Source: Cyclobacterium lianum
GTDB lineage: Bacteria > Bacteroidota > Bacteroidia > Cytophagales > Cyclobacteriaceae
DNA: 64,000 bases
Direction: 5' to 3'
NCBI RefSeq assembly: GCF_900143075.1
Contig: NZ_FRCY01000003.1
Location: forward strand, 310,001 to 374,000
Shown piece by piece: positions 7,974-17,331 of this stretch. The first letter of the stretch is position 1; each line of letters starts with the position of its first letter. A program made the position numbers and the translations under genes. Under the pieces are notes generated by a model that worked only from the letters and a program-made list of their open reading frames with translations, did not search any database and was not told the origin of the DNA.

Positions 7974-10900
7974 TTAAAATCGAACATTAGCTCCCAGTGA
8001 ATACATACTAACCTGAGGATAGTACTGACCCCTGCCGGAAGGTATTTCCGGATCAAGGTCCCAGCGATTCAGTTCTGAAAAAGTCAATACATTGGTAGCG
8101 CCCACATACAGGCGGATGCGCTGGACGGACAGCTTATCGATGATTGCAGCAGGCAGGCTGTAGCCCAGTACAATATTCTTTAACCGCAGGTAGGAAGCGT
8201 CTATCAATTGTGTATCGGAGGTCTGAAAATTTCTACCATCTCCTTTAATGGGCCGTGGAAACTCGGCATTTGGATTTTCCGGTGTCCAGTAGTTATCCGT
8301 GTAAATGGCATGGGTAAAGGTTTCGTAGGTAGCGATCTGCTGAAAGGCCCCATCCAATCTGGTCTTGTGTCCCGCTGCTCCCTGAAACTGCAGGAACAGG
8401 TCAAAATTACCATAGGTAAATGTTCCGTTCAGTCCGAAATCAAATCTCGGAAAGGACAGGCCAAGGTACTGGTGGTCTTCCTCATTGATAATTCCGTCTT
8501 CGTTTACATCCAGGTATTTGACATCACCCGGAGCAGAGTTGGGCCGAAGGGTTGGATAATTGTCAGCAGCTTCCTGGGTTTGAAATACGCCATCTGTCAG
8601 ATAGCCCCAATGGGAATTGATTGGCAAACCTTCTTCTATAATGAATCGGGGACCTGTAGTACCGCCCGAAATGTAAGGCCCGGAATCGACGAGGTCCATT
8701 ACCTCGTTCGTATTGTCACTAAAGTTGAAACCCAGGTCATAGGTCAGCTTCTGGCCACCCCTAAGATTTAATCCGATTTCATATCCTTCATTCCTGACTT
8801 TACCGGCATTCTGGACGGGAGCACCCAGGCCGATCAAAGCAGGTATGGGCAACTGCAGGAGAATACCATCGGTAAGTTTATTGTAATAATCAAATGTCAC
8901 TGATAGTCTGTCATCGAAGAGTCCCATATCAAAACCGATATTGGTCTGATAGGTAGTCTCCCAGGTAAGGTTTTGATTGGCCAGATTGGACTGGGCAAAA
9001 CCCTGCACGGGGGACTCATCAAAGGAGTAATTGATGGCGCTCAGGGTTTCAAAATAGGTATACAAACCTACCGCCTGATTGCCGGTCGCGCCCCTGGACC
9101 CCCGCAGCTTGAACTCGTTAACGGTTTCCCTGAGGTCGAGCCAGAAGTTTTCTTCCGAAAGCCTCCATCCTGCTGAAAAAGAAGGGAAAAAGCTGTAACG
9201 ATTGTCCTCACTAAACCTGGAAGATCCATCATACCTGCCGTTGAGTTCAAAGAAGTATTTGTTGTTGTAATTGTAATTGAATCGGGCAAAATAGGATCTC
9301 AGGCCCCATTCGGCATCAAAACCGTTGGCATCCCGATTTTCATTGGAACCCTGGCTCAGCGATTGCACGTCATTGTTGTAAAATTCCTGGCGGAAGCCGC
9401 TTACCTGGTTGCTTCGGTTGTCTATGGTAGAATAGCCCAGCAGACCTGTAAATTTGTGCGCTCCTATATCCTTTTGGTAGGTGAGCAGGCTGTTCAGGGT
9501 GTATTCGGTCAGGTACCTCCTGAATTCGGTAAGGCGATTGACCTGGCGCTGGGCGACCCGGCCGTTTAGGGGATCCCGATTGAAATACCGGTCAGAAAAT
9601 GTCTTGATCTGCGTATGGTCATTCCGCATGGCATACTGGGTAGAAAAAGTGAGGCCAGGCAAAATGTCATAGTCAAACTTAATACTTCCGGTAATGTAGT
9701 CATTGAGTGTCCGGCTCTCCCCGGTCAATTCTGCGAAAATCAGCGGATTGTTTACCTGAGGACCCAGCCCGTATTCACCGGTTTCATACCTGGGCCAGGA
9801 AAACTTGCTCGCATGCAGCATGTATTGAAATACCCTGGCTTCCCCGTCGCCGGAGGCGGAAAGACCGGCAGGCTGCATGGACTCCTTGGTTCTGTAATTC
9901 AGATCTCCCGAAAACCTGATTTTTTCGGAAGCTTTTAAGTCCAGGTTGATCCGAAACTCATTTAATTTATCGCTGAAGTTTGGAGCTACTCCATCAATAT
10001 TCTGATGGCGTACGCTGAAACGGCCACTGAAGGATTCTCCCCCTCCGCTCACAGAAAGGGTATGGTTTTGCTGGGGTGCTACCTTCAGCATGCCCAGTTC
10101 ATCTCTTCTCCAGTAAGGATAGGGCAGCGGAAATTCCGGGCTGGGGGCATTGGCCACGTACTCCTGAATAGCCTCCTCAGTATAAGGCAATGCCCTGCCG
10201 GCATTGGCATGAGCGACGTTTTCCAGGCGCAGGTAACTTTCCACATCCATGTGTTCGGGGCGGTTGGTCACATCCTGTAGTGCGTAGTAACCGTCATAGG
10301 CTACACTGATTCTCCCTTCTTTTCCTCTTCTGGTGGTGACCAGAACAACGCCGTTGGCAGCCCTTGATCCATATATGGCAGCCGAAGAAGCATCCTTGAG
10401 TACAGTCACCGATTCAATATCGTTGGGATTGATATCATTGATTCGCTGCTCAATACCGTCTACGATGATCAAAGGATTGTTATTGCCCAGCGTAGTGATA
10501 CCCCTGATGCGGATATTGATATTGTTGTTGCCTGGCCGGCCGCCCTGGTCGACTACGGTCACTCCCGGGGCAAAACCCTGCAAAGACTGCTGGAAATCTG
10601 CTACCGGCCTTTTTTCCAATACCTCTCCCGAAACGGCTGCCAGGGAATTGGTAACCGACAATTTTTCCTGAACACCATAGCCAACTACTACCACTTCGTC
10701 CAGGGAAGTTTGGTCTTCCTCCAGTATAATTTCCAACTGCGTACGGTTTCCGGGTACGATCCGTTGGGATTGGTATCCGATGAAAGATATCAGAATCACT
10801 CCACCCTCAGGCACATCTAACTGGAAGGTACCATCTATGTCGGTGACTGTGCCGGTAGACATTCCTTCGATAACTACGGTGGCTCCCGGAATAGGCTCGC

Positions 10901-11336
10901 CGCTTGCGCTTTTTACAATTCCGCTGATCGGGTCATCCATTTCAGACTCGTGTAGATCAACTTTCCGGATGTTCTTTAAAGATCCCACATAAATGGTGTT
11001 GTTCACCTGTTTGAACTTCAGCTGCGATACGCTGGAAATTTCAGCCAGTAAGGAGTAAACAGAATGCTTTCCCGGCTGGAGGGTGATGTATTGATCAGGA
11101 TCTATTAAATCGTCCGCAAAAATCACATGATACTGTGTTTTGGCTTCCAGCTCCCTGATAATGGCTGCAATTGGCCATTCTGTCTTTTCCAGACTAATAA
11201 AGGTTTCATCGATGGGCTTGATTTGTGCTTCCGTATCGTTGGCCAGCAGGGTGGTCAGGAAGAGGGACTGAAGTACCAATCCATACAAGAGTTGACGTGA
11301 TACCATCTTGATTAGGTAAAGTATGTTTCTTTTCAT
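7974..11336 (-). CDS. SusC/RagA-family TonB-dependent transporter with STN signalling domain
   Basis: The 1120-residue outer-membrane receptor has a signal peptide at about 1-38 and an STN (secretin/TonB N-terminal) domain at about 45-118. A carboxypeptidase-regulatory-like domain follows (VTDIDGTFQLDVPEG), then the SusC signature EVVVVGYG, a plug with SAAIYGSRAANGVV, and a 22-strand-type barrel ending in aromatic Phe (ANVRF). The STN domain is the part that contacts FecR. With fecR at 11437 and the sigma gene at 12527 it should form a trans-envelope signalling unit inducing its own operon. The ATG at 11336 starts a good signal peptide. The leader carries an opposite-strand terminator (11377-11430). 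Import of a sulfated oligosaccharide is inferred from context. Confidence 0.96.
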   Translation of the reverse strand: MKRNILYLIKMVSRQLLYGLVLQSLFLTTLLANDTEAQIKPIDETFISLEKTEWPIAAIIRELEAKTQYHVIFADDLIDPDQYITLQPGKHSVYSLLAEISSVSQLKFKQVNNTIYVGSLKNIRKVDLHESEMDDPISGIVKSASGEPIPGATVVIEGMSTGTVTDIDGTFQLDVPEGGVILISFIGYQSQRIVPGNRTQLEIILEEDQTSLDEVVVVGYGVQEKLSVTNSLAAVSGEVLEKRPVADFQQSLQGFAPGVTVVDQGGRPGNNNINIRIRGITTLGNNNPLIIVDGIEQRINDINPNDIESVTVLKDASSAAIYGSRAANGVVLVTTRRGKEGRISVAYDGYYALQDVTNRPEHMDVESYLRLENVAHANAGRALPYTEEAIQEYVANAPSPEFPLPYPYWRRDELGMLKVAPQQNHTLSVSGGGESFSGRFSVRHQNIDGVAPNFSDKLNEFRINLDLKASEKIRFSGDLNYRTKESMQPAGLSASGDGEARVFQYMLHASKFSWPRYETGEYGLGPQVNNPLIFAELTGESRTLNDYITGSIKFDYDILPGLTFSTQYAMRNDHTQIKTFSDRYFNRDPLNGRVAQRQVNRLTEFRRYLTEYTLNSLLTYQKDIGAHKFTGLLGYSTIDNRSNQVSGFRQEFYNNDVQSLSQGSNENRDANGFDAEWGLRSYFARFNYNYNNKYFFELNGRYDGSSRFSEDNRYSFFPSFSAGWRLSEENFWLDLRETVNEFKLRGSRGATGNQAVGLYTYFETLSAINYSFDESPVQGFAQSNLANQNLTWETTYQTNIGFDMGLFDDRLSVTFDYYNKLTDGILLQLPIPALIGLGAPVQNAGKVRNEGYEIGLNLRGGQKLTYDLGFNFSDNTNEVMDLVDSGPYISGGTTGPRFIIEEGLPINSHWGYLTDGVFQTQEAADNYPTLRPNSAPGDVKYLDVNEDGIINEEDHQYLGLSFPRFDFGLNGTFTYGNFDLFLQFQGAAGHKTRLDGAFQQIATYETFTHAIYTDNYWTPENPNAEFPRPIKGDGRNFQTSDTQLIDASYLRLKNIVLGYSLPAAIIDKLSVQRIRLYVGATNVLTFSELNRWDLDPEIPSGRGQYYPQVSMYSLGANVRF

Positions 11337-11376
11337 AATTTGACATGTTTTTATTGTTGATACATAATAAAAGCGG

Positions 11377-11430
11377 GCAGGGTAAACCAGGACATTTGGC
11401 GATGGAAAGGTTTATCCTGCATTTTTTTTT
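11377..11430 (+). terminator. Opposite-strand intrinsic terminator in the fecR-susC gap (block A)
   Basis: A 12-bp stem pairs GCAGGGTAAACC (11377-11388) with GGTTTATCCTGC (11409-11420), with one G-T wobble and a 20-base loop. Nine consecutive T follow on the + strand (11422-11430). Both flanking genes (fecR and susC) are on the - strand, so this is not their terminator. It fits the 3' end of an antisense transcript starting inside or just before susC. On the - strand the hairpin is followed by CCCGCTTTTATT, too weak and too far for a good terminator. Equivalent elements occur at 34617 and 46476. Confidence 0.65.
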
Positions 11431-11436
11431 CATAGG

Positions 11437-12435
11437 CTATTGGGGATAAATGGTGACGATATCATTTTCAATATGGTGTGTGAAATTCAGGGTAAATCCC
11501 AGACCTGTAAGCATATTGTCGAGATTGTCATTAGAAAAGGTGCCGGAAACGGTTCTGTTCAGGTCAAGGTTTCCAGTCGTCCTGACAGATACCCCGTACC
11601 AGGTTTCAAGCGAGCTTATTACCTCTTTAAATTTTTCGTTTTTGTAATGGATCAGTCCATCTTTCCAAAGAAACGGATCTCTATTTTCGAATGTGGTACG
11701 CTGAAGCTTTTCCGGGTTATCCTGGCGAAAAGCAGCCATCTGACCCGGGTCCAGCAAAAGGAAGCCATCTTCAGTACGACTGGTTCTCACTTTCACTTTC
11801 CCGTCCAGCAGGGCCACATCCGTTTTATTTTGATGTGATTTCACATTAAATTTTGTTCCTAATACTTCCGTAGTCAATTCCCCGGAATGAACCCTGAATG
11901 GTCGGTTTGCATCGTGGCTTACTTCAAAAAAGGCTTCTCCCTCCAGAAAAACTTCTCTGGAATCTCTAGAAAATCTATTTGGAAAGCGGATTTTTGAATT
12001 GGCGTTTACCCAAACCTTGCTGTCGTCTGAAAGCTCCAAGGCCAATTTCTGACCAGGTCGCACCGTTCTTTCTACCCATTGCACCGGCTCAGGTGAAAGC
12101 TCAGGAGCCTGAGCATGGTCTTGTATTACCTTAAATCCCAGGAATGCAAGACCGATGATAAAGAGCCAGACTGCTGCAGACCGAATTAATGCCGGATGAA
12201 ATAATGGTTTTTTTTCAATAGGCGCTCTCTTGGCAATACCGATATTGATCCGTGAAAGAAGTCGATCCCGGCGTTCAGAATTTGCCGGGATTTCTTCTTG
12301 CTGCCTCCACACCTCTTCCAGTATTTCTTCCAATTCCCGGTCTGAGCCTGGTTTGCTCAGCCAGTCTTTGACCCGCTTGGTCTCGGAAGGACTTGCCTGC
12401 CCATGGATAAATCGCCTGATAATACTTTTGTCCAA
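11437..12435 (-). CDS. FecR-family anti-sigma factor (block A)
   Basis: The 332-residue inner-membrane protein has a cytoplasmic helical region at 1-85, one membrane helix at about 88-107 (AAVWLFIIGLAFLGFKVI), and a periplasmic FecR domain with SDDSKVWVNANS and REVFLEGEAFFEV. It ends in a C-terminal STN-like domain (FSNDNLDNMLTGLGF). In the family it holds the cognate ECF sigma inactive until the STN domain of the receptor signals. The first codon is TTG at 12435: an in-frame stop lies 5 codons upstream and no ATG fits, so a rare start is the best reading. It lies 91 bases after the sigma gene and 100 bases before susC. Confidence 0.93.
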   Translation of the reverse strand: MDKSIIRRFIHGQASPSETKRVKDWLSKPGSDRELEEILEEVWRQQEEIPANSERRDRLLSRINIGIAKRAPIEKKPLFHPALIRSAAVWLFIIGLAFLGFKVIQDHAQAPELSPEPVQWVERTVRPGQKLALELSDDSKVWVNANSKIRFPNRFSRDSREVFLEGEAFFEVSHDANRPFRVHSGELTTEVLGTKFNVKSHQNKTDVALLDGKVKVRTSRTEDGFLLLDPGQMAAFRQDNPEKLQRTTFENRDPFLWKDGLIHYKNEKFKEVISSLETWYGVSVRTTGNLDLNRTVSGTFSNDNLDNMLTGLGFTLNFTHHIENDIVTIYPQ

Positions 12436-12526
12436 TGTAGTCTTGCTTTACTTAGAATACACAGGCACTAAAAATAATACTTAACGGAATGCTGAAAAAA
12501 TTGCAGCGCCGCAAATAAAAAAGAAA

Positions 12527-13144
12527 TTAGAAGAGCATAATAACCAAATTATATATTCCAAAACAAAAAATAAACACCAATTTATCTAAATTTTTTCCCT
12601 TGAAAAACTTCTTTCCCAAATATAAATGATGTTCTATCGTCCGAACAGAAAGTTTTAATTTTTTTGCTATCTCCCTATTGCTCATGCCCTCCACCCGGCT
12701 GAGCAGAAAAACCCGCTGTTGTACCTCTGGCATTTCTCCAATGCTGCTCATGACCTGCAGCTTGCTTTCCTGAACACAAATTTGTCGTAGAATATCTGCA
12801 CCATCCATCTGGGATTCGACTGGAATTGCAGTAAGCTGACAATGTCTGCTGATATTGCGCAGGTGGTTTAGTATCTGGTTTTTCAAGGATCGGAAAAGGT
12901 AAGCCCCGATATTTTTACCAGGATCCAGTTGCTTTCTTTTTTCCCAAATGTTGACAAATATGACCTGCACCACTTCTTCTGATTCATCGGGATCTCCTAA
13001 AAATGTATCTGCAAAGCCCAGCATTTTATCCACGTACCTTTGATAGAGTTCATCAAAAGCCGATTTGTCACCCTGCCGGAGCAGCAGCACGATTTCGGAT
13101 TCTTTACGTTTGGAATGCTTTCTCACTTCATCCAGATCATTCAA
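12527..13144 (-). CDS. ECF sigma factor, Bacteroidetes expansion type (block A)
   Basis: This ECF sigma-70 protein has about 205 residues. Region 2 includes AFDELYQRYVDKMLGFAD and the core-binding EEVVQVIFVNIWEKR. Region 4 has SNREIAKKLKLSVRTIEHHL as the -35-binding helix-turn-helix. The start is TTG at 13144 or GTG at 13126; no in-frame ATG suits. The last 17 residues (LVFIFCFGIYNLVIMLF) are strongly hydrophobic, unusual for a soluble sigma factor. It is paired with fecR at 11437 and would drive the susC operon. A TTG-N19-AAGTTTTG promoter candidate lies at 13191-13220. Confidence 0.93.
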   Translation of the reverse strand: MNDLDEVRKHSKRKESEIVLLLRQGDKSAFDELYQRYVDKMLGFADTFLGDPDESEEVVQVIFVNIWEKRKQLDPGKNIGAYLFRSLKNQILNHLRNISRHCQLTAIPVESQMDGADILRQICVQESKLQVMSSIGEMPEVQQRVFLLSRVEGMSNREIAKKLKLSVRTIEHHLYLGKKFFKGKNLDKLVFIFCFGIYNLVIMLF

Positions 13145-13190
13145 GCAGGATTAAATTAAATAAAAAATTGTCACAATATCCAGCGGGCGG

Positions 13191-13220
13191 CAAAACTTCG
13201 CAGTGAATTTCCTGACTCAA
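13191..13220 (-). promoter_or_regulatory. Candidate housekeeping-type promoter of the block A sigma gene
   Basis: On the - strand, TTG (13218-13220) is followed after 19 bases by AAGTTTTG (13191-13198). This is 7 of 8 against the Bacteroidetes -7 box TAnnTTTG, at the normal spacing. Transcription would start about 40 bases upstream of the sigma start codon. The element overlaps the last codons of the upstream PhoD gene. This is a pattern match only. Confidence 0.35.
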
Positions 13221-14689
13221 CCCACAAACCGTTCCTCATGCACTACTTCTCCCAAGACATCCCGATGCTCGAAAAGGATTTCAGGTTTTCCGTTTTGGCG
13301 GGCAACCCGAATACTTAAAAATCCCCCTTTGAGTCGCAAAAACCGATGCTCCGGACGCACATCTCCCTCCTTCCAGCCCTGGGAATGGAAATCGCTTACC
13401 GGACCCGATCCAAATTCCATCAAGCCGGTCTCCTTATCCTGTGACACATATTGCCAATGCCTGTCCCCATTGACCACATACATATTGGGCTGGCTTGAAA
13501 GAAAATTTCGCAACCACTCCCCCTCGTGCCGAAAACTCTCATTGGCATGGTTGTCTGTTTTATTTTCCCGGTCAGGCCCGACTACCGGAGTGGCGGTAAA
13601 CAGGATCTTGAAGGTGGCATCCGAGGCTTCCACGCTTTCCTGAAACCATTCCTTTTGTTCTTCTCCCCAAATGGTCTTCTCAGGACCATCTTCCCTGGTG
13701 TTTTCAGAGCGGTATTCCCTTCCTTCTACCAGCCATACCTGCAGGTCCCTACCCCAGCGAAGCGTCCGGTAAGGCTTCCCCTCTATGGGCACATTTTCAT
13801 ACCAAAGTTTTAGCCCATCATCAAAGGTAAGGTCGCCATAAGGCCCTTTTCCCCGGTACATGTCATCTTTCAGCAAATCGTGGTCGTCTTTGACCATATA
13901 TACCGGAACTTCCCTGTAAAAATCCCTGAGGGACAACCAGCCATCCATGGCATGCCATTTGTGCCGGGCCTTCTCCAGGTTTTTGGCCAGGGGTCCGGGC
14001 TTATCGTAATAGATGTAGTCGCCGGTATGGATAAAAAAATCCGGCTGCAGCCGTCGCATGCTATCGTACGTCTGAAATCCCCTACGCTCATCATCAAAAC
14101 TCCAGAAATACTGGCAGGTAGAGGTGGTGAAAAATACAGGAGCAGGTTGTGTATCGTAAGGAGGCGTTGTGAAACTGCCGGATTCTTTCCTGATAGCACC
14201 ATTCGCTGCCGGTTTTGCCTCCCATTCCACCTGATAAGCCGTATTCGGCTGAAGTCCTTTTATGGGTATTTTTACGGTAAAATCTTCAGCCGCGTCCGCA
14301 GCCTGCCAGGAAGAGTTGTAAACTGAGCGCCCACTTTTGGTTAAAACCTTTGCCCTCACCAGGCCCGGGGATCCCGATACCGCTCCATCCATTTCAGCCA
14401 CAGGTTGTTCTTCATCAAAATCTATGGGATGACGGAATACTTTCTCCTGCCGCTGATGGCGCACGGGCTGGGGAAATTCCTGACCGCAAAGCCGGGTCCA
14501 GAGCATGGCTGATTCTTTACTTACCTCAGCAATTTTAAATCCATTGGTGAAATAAACACCTGTATTGGTCTTTGAAATCAGGTCCAATAGTTTTTGAAAG
14601 GGTTGGGAAATTACTTTTGGAATGGCCATTAGGGAAAGAAGGCTCAGCCCTGTTTTCTTGAAAAATCCCCTTCTGTTTGCTTTGTTCAT
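13217..14689 (-). CDS. PhoD-family phosphatase/phosphodiesterase with Tat-type signal (block A)
   Basis: The 490-residue metallophosphoesterase of the alkaline phosphatase D type starts with a twin-arginine segment (NRRGFFKKTG) and a hydrophobic stretch, so it is probably Tat-exported. A fibronectin-like N-terminal domain (about 45-175) precedes the catalytic domain. Metal-site motifs are GDYIYYD, KDDHDLLKDD and NGDRHWQ. The family hydrolyses phosphate mono- or diesters, usually with Fe/Ca. It lies directly upstream of the sigma-FecR-SusCD-sulfatase series and is a close paralogue of the gene at 38480, which has the same position in block C. A role in removing phosphate groups from the imported glycan is my inference; phosphate scavenging is the alternative. 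Confidence 0.9.
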   Translation of the reverse strand: MNKANRRGFFKKTGLSLLSLMAIPKVISQPFQKLLDLISKTNTGVYFTNGFKIAEVSKESAMLWTRLCGQEFPQPVRHQRQEKVFRHPIDFDEEQPVAEMDGAVSGSPGLVRAKVLTKSGRSVYNSSWQAADAAEDFTVKIPIKGLQPNTAYQVEWEAKPAANGAIRKESGSFTTPPYDTQPAPVFFTTSTCQYFWSFDDERRGFQTYDSMRRLQPDFFIHTGDYIYYDKPGPLAKNLEKARHKWHAMDGWLSLRDFYREVPVYMVKDDHDLLKDDMYRGKGPYGDLTFDDGLKLWYENVPIEGKPYRTLRWGRDLQVWLVEGREYRSENTREDGPEKTIWGEEQKEWFQESVEASDATFKILFTATPVVGPDRENKTDNHANESFRHEGEWLRNFLSSQPNMYVVNGDRHWQYVSQDKETGLMEFGSGPVSDFHSQGWKEGDVRPEHRFLRLKGGFLSIRVARQNGKPEILFEHRDVLGEVVHEERFVG

Positions 14690-15114
14690 TGGTAATTGGG
14701 TTTTATATGGGTACAGTTGATGTGATCAGAAACCGGATCATAGCACAGCATAAAGCAATATCCGTTGAAATAAAAGTTTTTTCCAACTGAACCAGAAGTT
14801 TAATCTGTTGCTATCTTTATCCGACCCTTTGCCTGCTTTGCTGATCCTGGTGGTTAAATCTAAATAAAAATCCTGTGACCTGTATGCGCTTTATACCTTA
14901 ATTGGCCTAATCAACCTATTGCAATATTTGAATTTAACCCACCTTGCAAATAACAAGGAATCTTTGGAGTTAACTTTCACTGATGATTCTGAATAACATA
15001 TCCTTAGGGAAGTAGGTCATTTGGGTTATTTTTTCTAATGTGATGATTCCATTCTATTGATCCTGATAAAATTAAAGCATCCTACATTACAATACAGTTA
15101 CCCGCTATTGAATA
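14690..15114. other. 425-base intergenic stretch
   Basis: This AT-rich stretch lies between the start of the PhoD gene and the end of the broken sulfatase. I see no open frame, no strong hairpin with a T-tract and no clear TAnnTTTG box on the - strand. It should hold the PhoD promoter. Part of it may be decayed sequence from block B. Confidence 0.5.
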
Positions 15115-15550
15115 TCAATACCTGACACCTACATCTTCCGCCCAATCAGCGTAATCCTGGATCATTTCCTCAAGTATTTCCGGGTTTTCTGCGCCGATTT
15201 CGTTGAGTTCAGTGGGGTCCTTTTCCAGGTCAAATAATTCCCAGTCAAATTGCGGTGCTTTGGAAATGATTTTCCATTTCCCTTGTCGCATGGCCTGATG
15301 CCCAAAGTGCTCCCAATACAATTCCCGGTTTTGCTCCATTCGCTCCCCTTTAAAAACAGGTACAAGACTTTTCCCTCTCAGGGGTTTTAGTTGGTTTCCC
15401 TGGTAGCGTTCCGGATACGCCGTATTGCCTAATTCCAAACAGGTTGCCATGATAATGACAATATCAGGTCTGTTATCTTCTTTGGTTTCACTTTGTGGTT
15501 GACAGCTCAATATCAGAACCAAAAAACAGCCATATTGGATTTCTTTTCAT
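15115..15550 (-). pseudogene. Broken sulfatase: internal deletion plus signal-peptide frameshift
   Basis: The original start is the ATG at 15548-15550, giving MKRNPIWLFF. A run of six T in the coding strand (15521-15526) shifts the frame; with five T it would read on into a lipobox (LVLILSC). After NRPDIVIIMA, the first beta-strand of a sulfatase, the frame jumps near 15450 directly to TCLELGNTAYPE. That is the C-terminal part, which continues PLRGKSLVPVF, LYWEHFGHQAMRQGKWK and ELFDLEKDPTELNE to a normal end. Roughly 350 residues are missing, including the CxPxR site and most metal ligands, so no activity is possible. It follows susD of block B, like the sulfatases in blocks A, C and D. Confidence 0.88.
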
Positions 15551-15628
15551 TGAAATTTGAGGAGAGGATTGGTTGTAAAGATATTTTAAAATTAGCCCTT
15601 GCTTCAATATTGAGATCTCATACCATCT

Positions 15629-15665
15629 AAAAAGAAGAGGCCCCGGATACTGTGCCGGGGTCCTC
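15629..15665 (-). terminator. Intrinsic terminator after block B susD
   Basis: A stem of about 10 bp (GAGG + CCCCGG at 15637-15646, with CCGGGG + CCTC at 15655-15665, one bulged base) and an 8-base loop are followed on the - strand by TTCTTTTT. It lies 17 bases past the susD stop and ends the susCD transcript before the sulfatase pseudogene. Confidence 0.8.
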
Positions 15666-15681
15666 CATTTTTAATCGATTA

Positions 15682-17331
15682 TCAATAACCGGGATTTTGC
15701 GGAAATTCTCCCGGATTGCTTACCCTGTCGATTTGTGTCTGGGGAATGGGCCGGACCAGGTGCATTTCCTGAATATTGGGAGCTGCATCGAGATTGTGCT
15801 GCCTTACCCTTTCCAACAAGGTTCCGGTTCGCTTCAAATCATACCAGCGGTGCTTTTCTCCTATCAACTCCCTGGCCCTTTCTTCGAGGATAAAGTCCAG
15901 ATCAATGTCTCCCGGACCCACTTGCATTTCCTCCTCCATTCCCGGCAAGGCTGCACGTGTACGCAACACATTGATGTAGTCGGCTGCTGCTGAGCTGTTA
16001 TTCTGCCTCCAGGCGGCTTCGCAGGCGATCAGGTACATTTCGGCCAGACGCATCACGGGAAAATCCCTTCTTCCGGCAGTTTCATTGATACTTGGCCGCA
16101 AGGGATCCAGAAATTTCAATAGCGAAGGGTAGTTTCGGCGCTGGTTGGTGCCGATTTCCTGATAGGCACTGACATTTCCTATCCAGTTGCCTTTGTAGTC
16201 TATGATCCAATAGGGTGCGGCCTGTTTGACTTCATCGGGTACCGGCTCCATGACAATATGGATGGCTGTGTCTCCGGGATTAACCTGTTGGCCATTGATC
16301 TCCCCGGGTATATTGGCGTACCAAACGGTCTTGAAAGAGCCATTCCAGCGTGCGTCCATTTCCCTGTCGTACAGGCTAAACAGGTAGTTGGTGGGTAAAA
16401 AGCGTTGAAAAGGCCGTCCATTTTCCGTATCCCTGACCATGGCAGGATTGAAGGTATAATCGAAAATAAAATACAAGTGACCAGAATTTCCGGGCCCGTT
16501 CAATAATGGGTCGTCGGTAAACTGCACCGTCCAGATAAACTCGCTATTGTCTTCATTATTGATGTCCCACAAGTCAATATAAGGAGTGACCAGTTCAAAA
16601 TTGTAATTGTTGATCACATTAGCCGCCAGCCGTTCTGCTTCTGCCCAATTACCCCGGGTCAAATGCACCCTGGCCAGCAGTCCCTCTGCTGCAGCCTTAT
16701 AGGCCCTGCCTGGTTCGGATGCACTTTCGGGCAGGTTGGCCACAGCAAATTCAAGATCCGGAAGAATCCCGGTCTCATAGATGGTATTTTCCGGAGTACG
16801 ATTGGCTTCCGTCTGTACCCCTGATGTTTCCTCAAGAGAAAAATGTACATCTCCCCACTGCTGTACCAGGTGGAAATAATACAATCCCCTTAGAAACCTG
16901 GCTTCTGCTTCAATTTCTGCCTTCCTCTGATCGGAAATACCACTAACATCCTCAACCCGGTTTACCACCGTGTTGCATTGGTTTACTCCTACATACAGGT
17001 TATTCCAGATGTTGGTTACCGTCCCGCTGGTACCCAGGAAATTTGGGGAGTAATTGTTGATATGGGGGTTATTGGCGATACCTCCAAAACCATTGGTGAA
17101 GATATCCGTTCCGGTCACAGTCAGGAAAAAACCGTTTTGCTGACCATAAAAACTTCTCAAAGTGGTATAGGAAGCTCTTAAGCCATCCTCTATACCTCCG
17201 GGAGTCGGATAATACCCATCTGCTGTTGCCAAACTTACCGGGTCTTCTACCAGTACCTCCTCACAGGCACCCATACCAAGAGCGAGCACCAATCCAAATG
17301 TTTTAAATATATTTTTCATCTTTCGGATCAT
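15682..17331 (-). CDS. SusD/RagB-family lipoprotein (block B)
   Basis: This is a SusD-like protein of 549 residues from ATG 17331, or 545 from the ATG at 17319. Its lipobox is LGMGAC, followed by EEVLVEDPVSLAT. The usual family blocks are visible: FLRGLYYFHLVQQWGD in the helical core and ILEERARELIGEKHRWYDLKRTG near the end, with a final VRPIPQTQIDRV. The ATG at 17331 touches the stop codon of susC (17332-17334), so the two are translationally coupled. Its sulfatase partner downstream is broken, leaving a bare SusCD pair. The ligand is unknown. Confidence 0.95.
   Translation of the reverse strand: MIRKMKNIFKTFGLVLALGMGACEEVLVEDPVSLATADGYYPTPGGIEDGLRASYTTLRSFYGQQNGFFLTVTGTDIFTNGFGGIANNPHINNYSPNFLGTSGTVTNIWNNLYVGVNQCNTVVNRVEDVSGISDQRKAEIEAEARFLRGLYYFHLVQQWGDVHFSLEETSGVQTEANRTPENTIYETGILPDLEFAVANLPESASEPGRAYKAAAEGLLARVHLTRGNWAEAERLAANVINNYNFELVTPYIDLWDINNEDNSEFIWTVQFTDDPLLNGPGNSGHLYFIFDYTFNPAMVRDTENGRPFQRFLPTNYLFSLYDREMDARWNGSFKTVWYANIPGEINGQQVNPGDTAIHIVMEPVPDEVKQAAPYWIIDYKGNWIGNVSAYQEIGTNQRRNYPSLLKFLDPLRPSINETAGRRDFPVMRLAEMYLIACEAAWRQNNSSAAADYINVLRTRAALPGMEEEMQVGPGDIDLDFILEERARELIGEKHRWYDLKRTGTLLERVRQHNLDAAPNIQEMHLVRPIPQTQIDRVSNPGEFPQNPGY

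Noticed and set aside
11377-11430. Hairpin considered as the fecR terminator on the - strand
   Set aside because: The long T-run is on the + strand side; on the - strand only a short, displaced T-rich stretch follows, and in blocks C and D none follows.
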